The notes under the pieces were generated by a model. It did not search any database, had not been told where the DNA came from, and was given only the letters and a program-made list of their open reading frames with translations. A stretch of DNA of 34,276 nt from Bacillota bacterium (GTDB taxonomy: Bacteria > Bacillota > Clostridia > Saccharofermentanales > Fastidiosipilaceae). The first letter of the stretch is position 1, and every line of letters begins with the position of its first letter. The stretch covers positions 1-34,276 of the forward strand of contig JASGUW010000237.1 of assembly GCA_030055235.1 (NCBI GenBank), read 5' to 3'. The position numbers and the translations under genes were made by a program. Shown here piece after piece: positions 32,168 through 34,276 of this stretch.

Positions 32168-34276
32168 ATGTATACGGTAAATATCATGAGTATGAAAAAA
32201 ACGAGAAGAATAGTACTCCCCCTGATTCTGGCACTGCTTTTTGTATGGATGGCGAGTTCGTGTATTGGATCTCCTAAATTAGTGATTAATGAGGGCGCAA
32301 GAAGGTTCTGGTTCGGCAACTATAACGGTGCGCCTGTCCAGTGGCGAGTGGTGGGCAATAAGACAGATGGCAATAACACCTACAGGCTGTTTCTGTCCAA
32401 CCATGTGCTTGCTGATGTACAGTTCAATCCGGAGAGTGCCGGTAATGCGTGGCAGGGCAGTGCCGCTCAAAGCTGGTGCCAGAACTTCTATGCCAATGCG
32501 TTCAGCGCGGCTGAAAAGGCCGTTATTGTCCCAACTACGAAAACCGATGCCGCATTCACAAGCCCGAACGGTCGCCAGTTTGGTGAATCTTCATTGACGA
32601 ATGAGCAGGTTTTCTTCCTTTCGGCAGAGGAGGCACACGTAGAGAATCCTTTTGAATCTGACGATGATCGAATTGCGAAGAATTTGAGCAATCAGCCTGT
32701 GTCATGGTGGCTGCGTTCACCCAGCGATCCTGATCAGGTGGGCATTGTGGATATGAATGGTGGGGCGGGCAGCTCCGACTACACCAGTTCGCTTGGAGCA
32801 CGTCCTGCCTTTAATCTCAATCTTAACTCTATCCTCTACGTATCTGACGCCGAGGGCGGCAAGATAAGCGGCCCGCTGGGTGCCAAGGCGCTGACGGCAG
32901 TTTCCCAGGAACAGCCCAATGACTGGAAGCTGACATTGAAAGACGACTCCAGAGAGGATTTTTCCGTGACCGTGACGTCGCTTTCTTCCTCGCAGATTAC
33001 GTTCAATTACGAAGGGGCAACGCGGTATGATGCTGATACAGCTCCCAACGAGTATATTTCTGCCATACTCACACGCAGAGAAACAGGAGGTTTGATGCCC
33101 AGTGTCCGGTACTATGGGCGTATCGCACAACCTTCGTCCTCGAGTGGCACGCTGACCATTGACTTTTCAGGAATTCCGATAGAAGACATGGGAGTAATTT
33201 CTATCTTCTCTGAGCAGTACAACGGTGATAAACAAACTGACCTGGCCAGCGATCCGGAGCGCGTTTATCTGCTATATAGCATTTCGAACGATTTGACCAA
33301 TATAAGCAGCAACAACGAAGCAACTGAACGCCATTTTACTGAAACGACAGACTATTCTGCCACTCTTTCCGCAGACAGCGGCTATGTGCTCCCTGAAAAG
33401 ATCAGCGTTAGTGTGGGTGGAACTGAGTTGACAGAAGGTATTGAGTATAACTACGACAGTAGCAGCGGCGCCCTGTTGATTCCTGCCGCATCTATTAACG
33501 GGAATGTTCAGATTGAGGCGGTGGCGGTGGCAGCTGATCCGACTGAGACCAGTCCGACGACGGATGAGACGACGGACGCGACCTCGGACGAACCGACGTT
33601 CCCGACGATCACGACTGATCCTACGACGGTTGATCCGACGAGCCCGACCACGATTGATCCGACGACATTTAACCCGACGACATTTGATCCGACGACATTT
33701 TATCCGACTACGACTGATCCGACGACGACCAGTCTGACCACGACTGATCCGACCACGACTGATCTAACCACGACAGATCCGACTACGGCCACCCCGACCA
33801 CGACTGATCCGACTACGGCCACCTCGACCACGACTGATCCGACGACGACCAGTCTGACCACGACTGATCCGACCACGGCTACCCCGACCACGACAGATCC
33901 AACCACGACTGATCCGACCACGACTGATCCGACCACGGCTACCCCGACCACGACTGATCCGACTACGGCCACCCCGACCACGACAGATCCGACCACGGCT
34001 ACCCCGACCACGACAGATCCGACCACGGCTACCCCGACCACGACAGATCCGACGACGGCCAGTCCGACCACGACAGATCCGACTACGGCCACCCCGACCA
34101 CGACAGATCCGACGACGGCCAGTCCGACCACGACAGAGCCGACTACGGCCATCCCGACGACGACGGAGCCAACCACGACAGAGCCGACGACGGCCACCCC
34201 GACCACGACAGATCCGACCACGACGGATCCGACCACGGCCAGCCCGACGACGGCGGCGCCGACGACGGCCACCCCG
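32168..34276 (+). CDS. Secreted DUF6273 protein with Ig-like domain and Thr/Pro/Asp repeats (3' partial)
   Basis: The frame is open from ATG 32168 to the window edge (703 residues seen). ATG 32192 (MKKTRRIVLPLILALLFVW...) gives a cleaner signal peptide; neither start has a well-spaced ribosome site. ASSC after the hydrophobic core is a weak lipobox. Residues about 41-225 match DUF6273: FWFGNYNGAPVQWRVVG, then SAAQSWCQNFY and QPVSWWLRSPS, then SLGARPAFNLNL. Residues about 388-455 (TDYSATLSADSGYVLPEKISVSVGG) form a small beta-sandwich of a type found in Gram-positive surface proteins. From about residue 458 the chain is a (T)PTTTDPTT(A)-type linker, probably a cell-wall-spanning, glycosylatable stalk. 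The C-terminal anchor lies outside the window. Confidence 0.8.
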   Translation, partial: MYTVNIMSMKKTRRIVLPLILALLFVWMASSCIGSPKLVINEGARRFWFGNYNGAPVQWRVVGNKTDGNNTYRLFLSNHVLADVQFNPESAGNAWQGSAAQSWCQNFYANAFSAAEKAVIVPTTKTDAAFTSPNGRQFGESSLTNEQVFFLSAEEAHVENPFESDDDRIAKNLSNQPVSWWLRSPSDPDQVGIVDMNGGAGSSDYTSSLGARPAFNLNLNSILYVSDAEGGKISGPLGAKALTAVSQEQPNDWKLTLKDDSREDFSVTVTSLSSSQITFNYEGATRYDADTAPNEYISAILTRRETGGLMPSVRYYGRIAQPSSSSGTLTIDFSGIPIEDMGVISIFSEQYNGDKQTDLASDPERVYLLYSISNDLTNISSNNEATERHFTETTDYSATLSADSGYVLPEKISVSVGGTELTEGIEYNYDSSSGALLIPAASINGNVQIEAVAVAADPTETSPTTDETTDATSDEPTFPTITTDPTTVDPTSPTTIDPTTFNPTTFDPTTFYPTTTDPTTTSLTTTDPTTTDLTTTDPTTATPTTTDPTTATSTTTDPTTTSLTTTDPTTATPTTTDPTTTDPTTTDPTTATPTTTDPTTATPTTTDPTTATPTTTDPTTATPTTTDPTTASPTTTDPTTATPTTTDPTTASPTTTEPTTAIPTTTEPTTTEPTTATPTTTDPTTTDPTTASPTTAAPTTATP
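33540..34276 (+). repeat. Coding tandem repeat, Thr-Pro-Asp linker
   Basis: A 15-30-bp unit is repeated throughout, for example ACCACGACTGATCCGAC and ACTACGGCCACCCCGAC. It encodes runs of TTDPTT and TTATPTT. Early copies (33600-33720) are more varied (VDPTS, FNPTT, YPTT) and later copies nearly identical, so recent expansion is at the 3' side. The minus strand is also open here and would read (V)nG, but that is a shadow of the repeat. Confidence 0.9.

Noticed and set aside
33700-34272. Minus-strand frame reading (VVVGSVVVG)n
   Set aside because: It is the complement of the Thr/Pro/Asp coding repeat; the plus frame continues a DUF6273 protein.

Overview
The window looks like a chromosomal segment of an anaerobic, GC-rich, probably Bacillota/Clostridia-like carbohydrate degrader. 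The reasons are a glycyl radical enzyme with its radical-SAM activase, LuxS, a DUF6273 surface protein, a YhcG nuclease and a type I-B-like CRISPR repeat. The taxonomic call is an inference. Most genes are GC-rich with clear Shine-Dalgarno sites; an AT-rich patch at about 26.5-28.7 kb stands out as probably acquired.

Layout. (1) 1-2230: a broken transposase abuts the decayed distal end of a CRISPR array with 20 repeats and 19 spacers. The array reads on the minus strand, with its leader to the right and no cas genes in the window. (2) 2346-2513: a small GH2 beta-galactosidase remnant. (3) 3144-10024: plus-strand sugar genes: an alpha/alpha-barrel glycan-active enzyme, a BadF-type amino-sugar kinase, two UPF0309 SIS-domain proteins and a DUF4838 protein. 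(4) 11560-21395: a tightly packed ten-gene operon: amidohydrolase/deacetylase, SelA/DgaE-like PLP enzyme, three consecutive RidA-family proteins, two SDR dehydrogenases (one with the catalytic Tyr replaced by Phe), a xylose-isomerase-like TIM barrel, a glycyl radical enzyme with a C-V-E active-site motif, and its activating enzyme. I infer an anaerobic pathway for an N-acylated amino-sugar acid or similar substrate, in which RidA proteins hydrolyse enamine/imine intermediates. This is the best candidate for an undescribed pathway. (5) 23108-25720: luxS (minus), then an MFS transporter and a flavoprotein (plus). (6) 26663-28385 (minus): an MGMT-like pseudogene and a DUF1016/YhcG PDDEXK nuclease. 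(7) 28796-31387 (minus): a GH116-like glycosidase. (8) 32168 to the right edge: a secreted DUF6273 protein with a long Thr/Pro/Asp repeat region, cut by the window end.

The large intergenic regions are full of palindromic repeats. Several unrelated-looking families share one architecture: palindromic units of constant length (56, 77 or 138 bp) in tandem, separated by 14-15 bp. Copies differ in their internal stems but keep base pairing (compensatory changes), which points to selection on a hairpin or to a structured mobile element. Short tandem duplications (9, 17, 18, 23 and 27 bp) are also frequent, some inside coding sequences.
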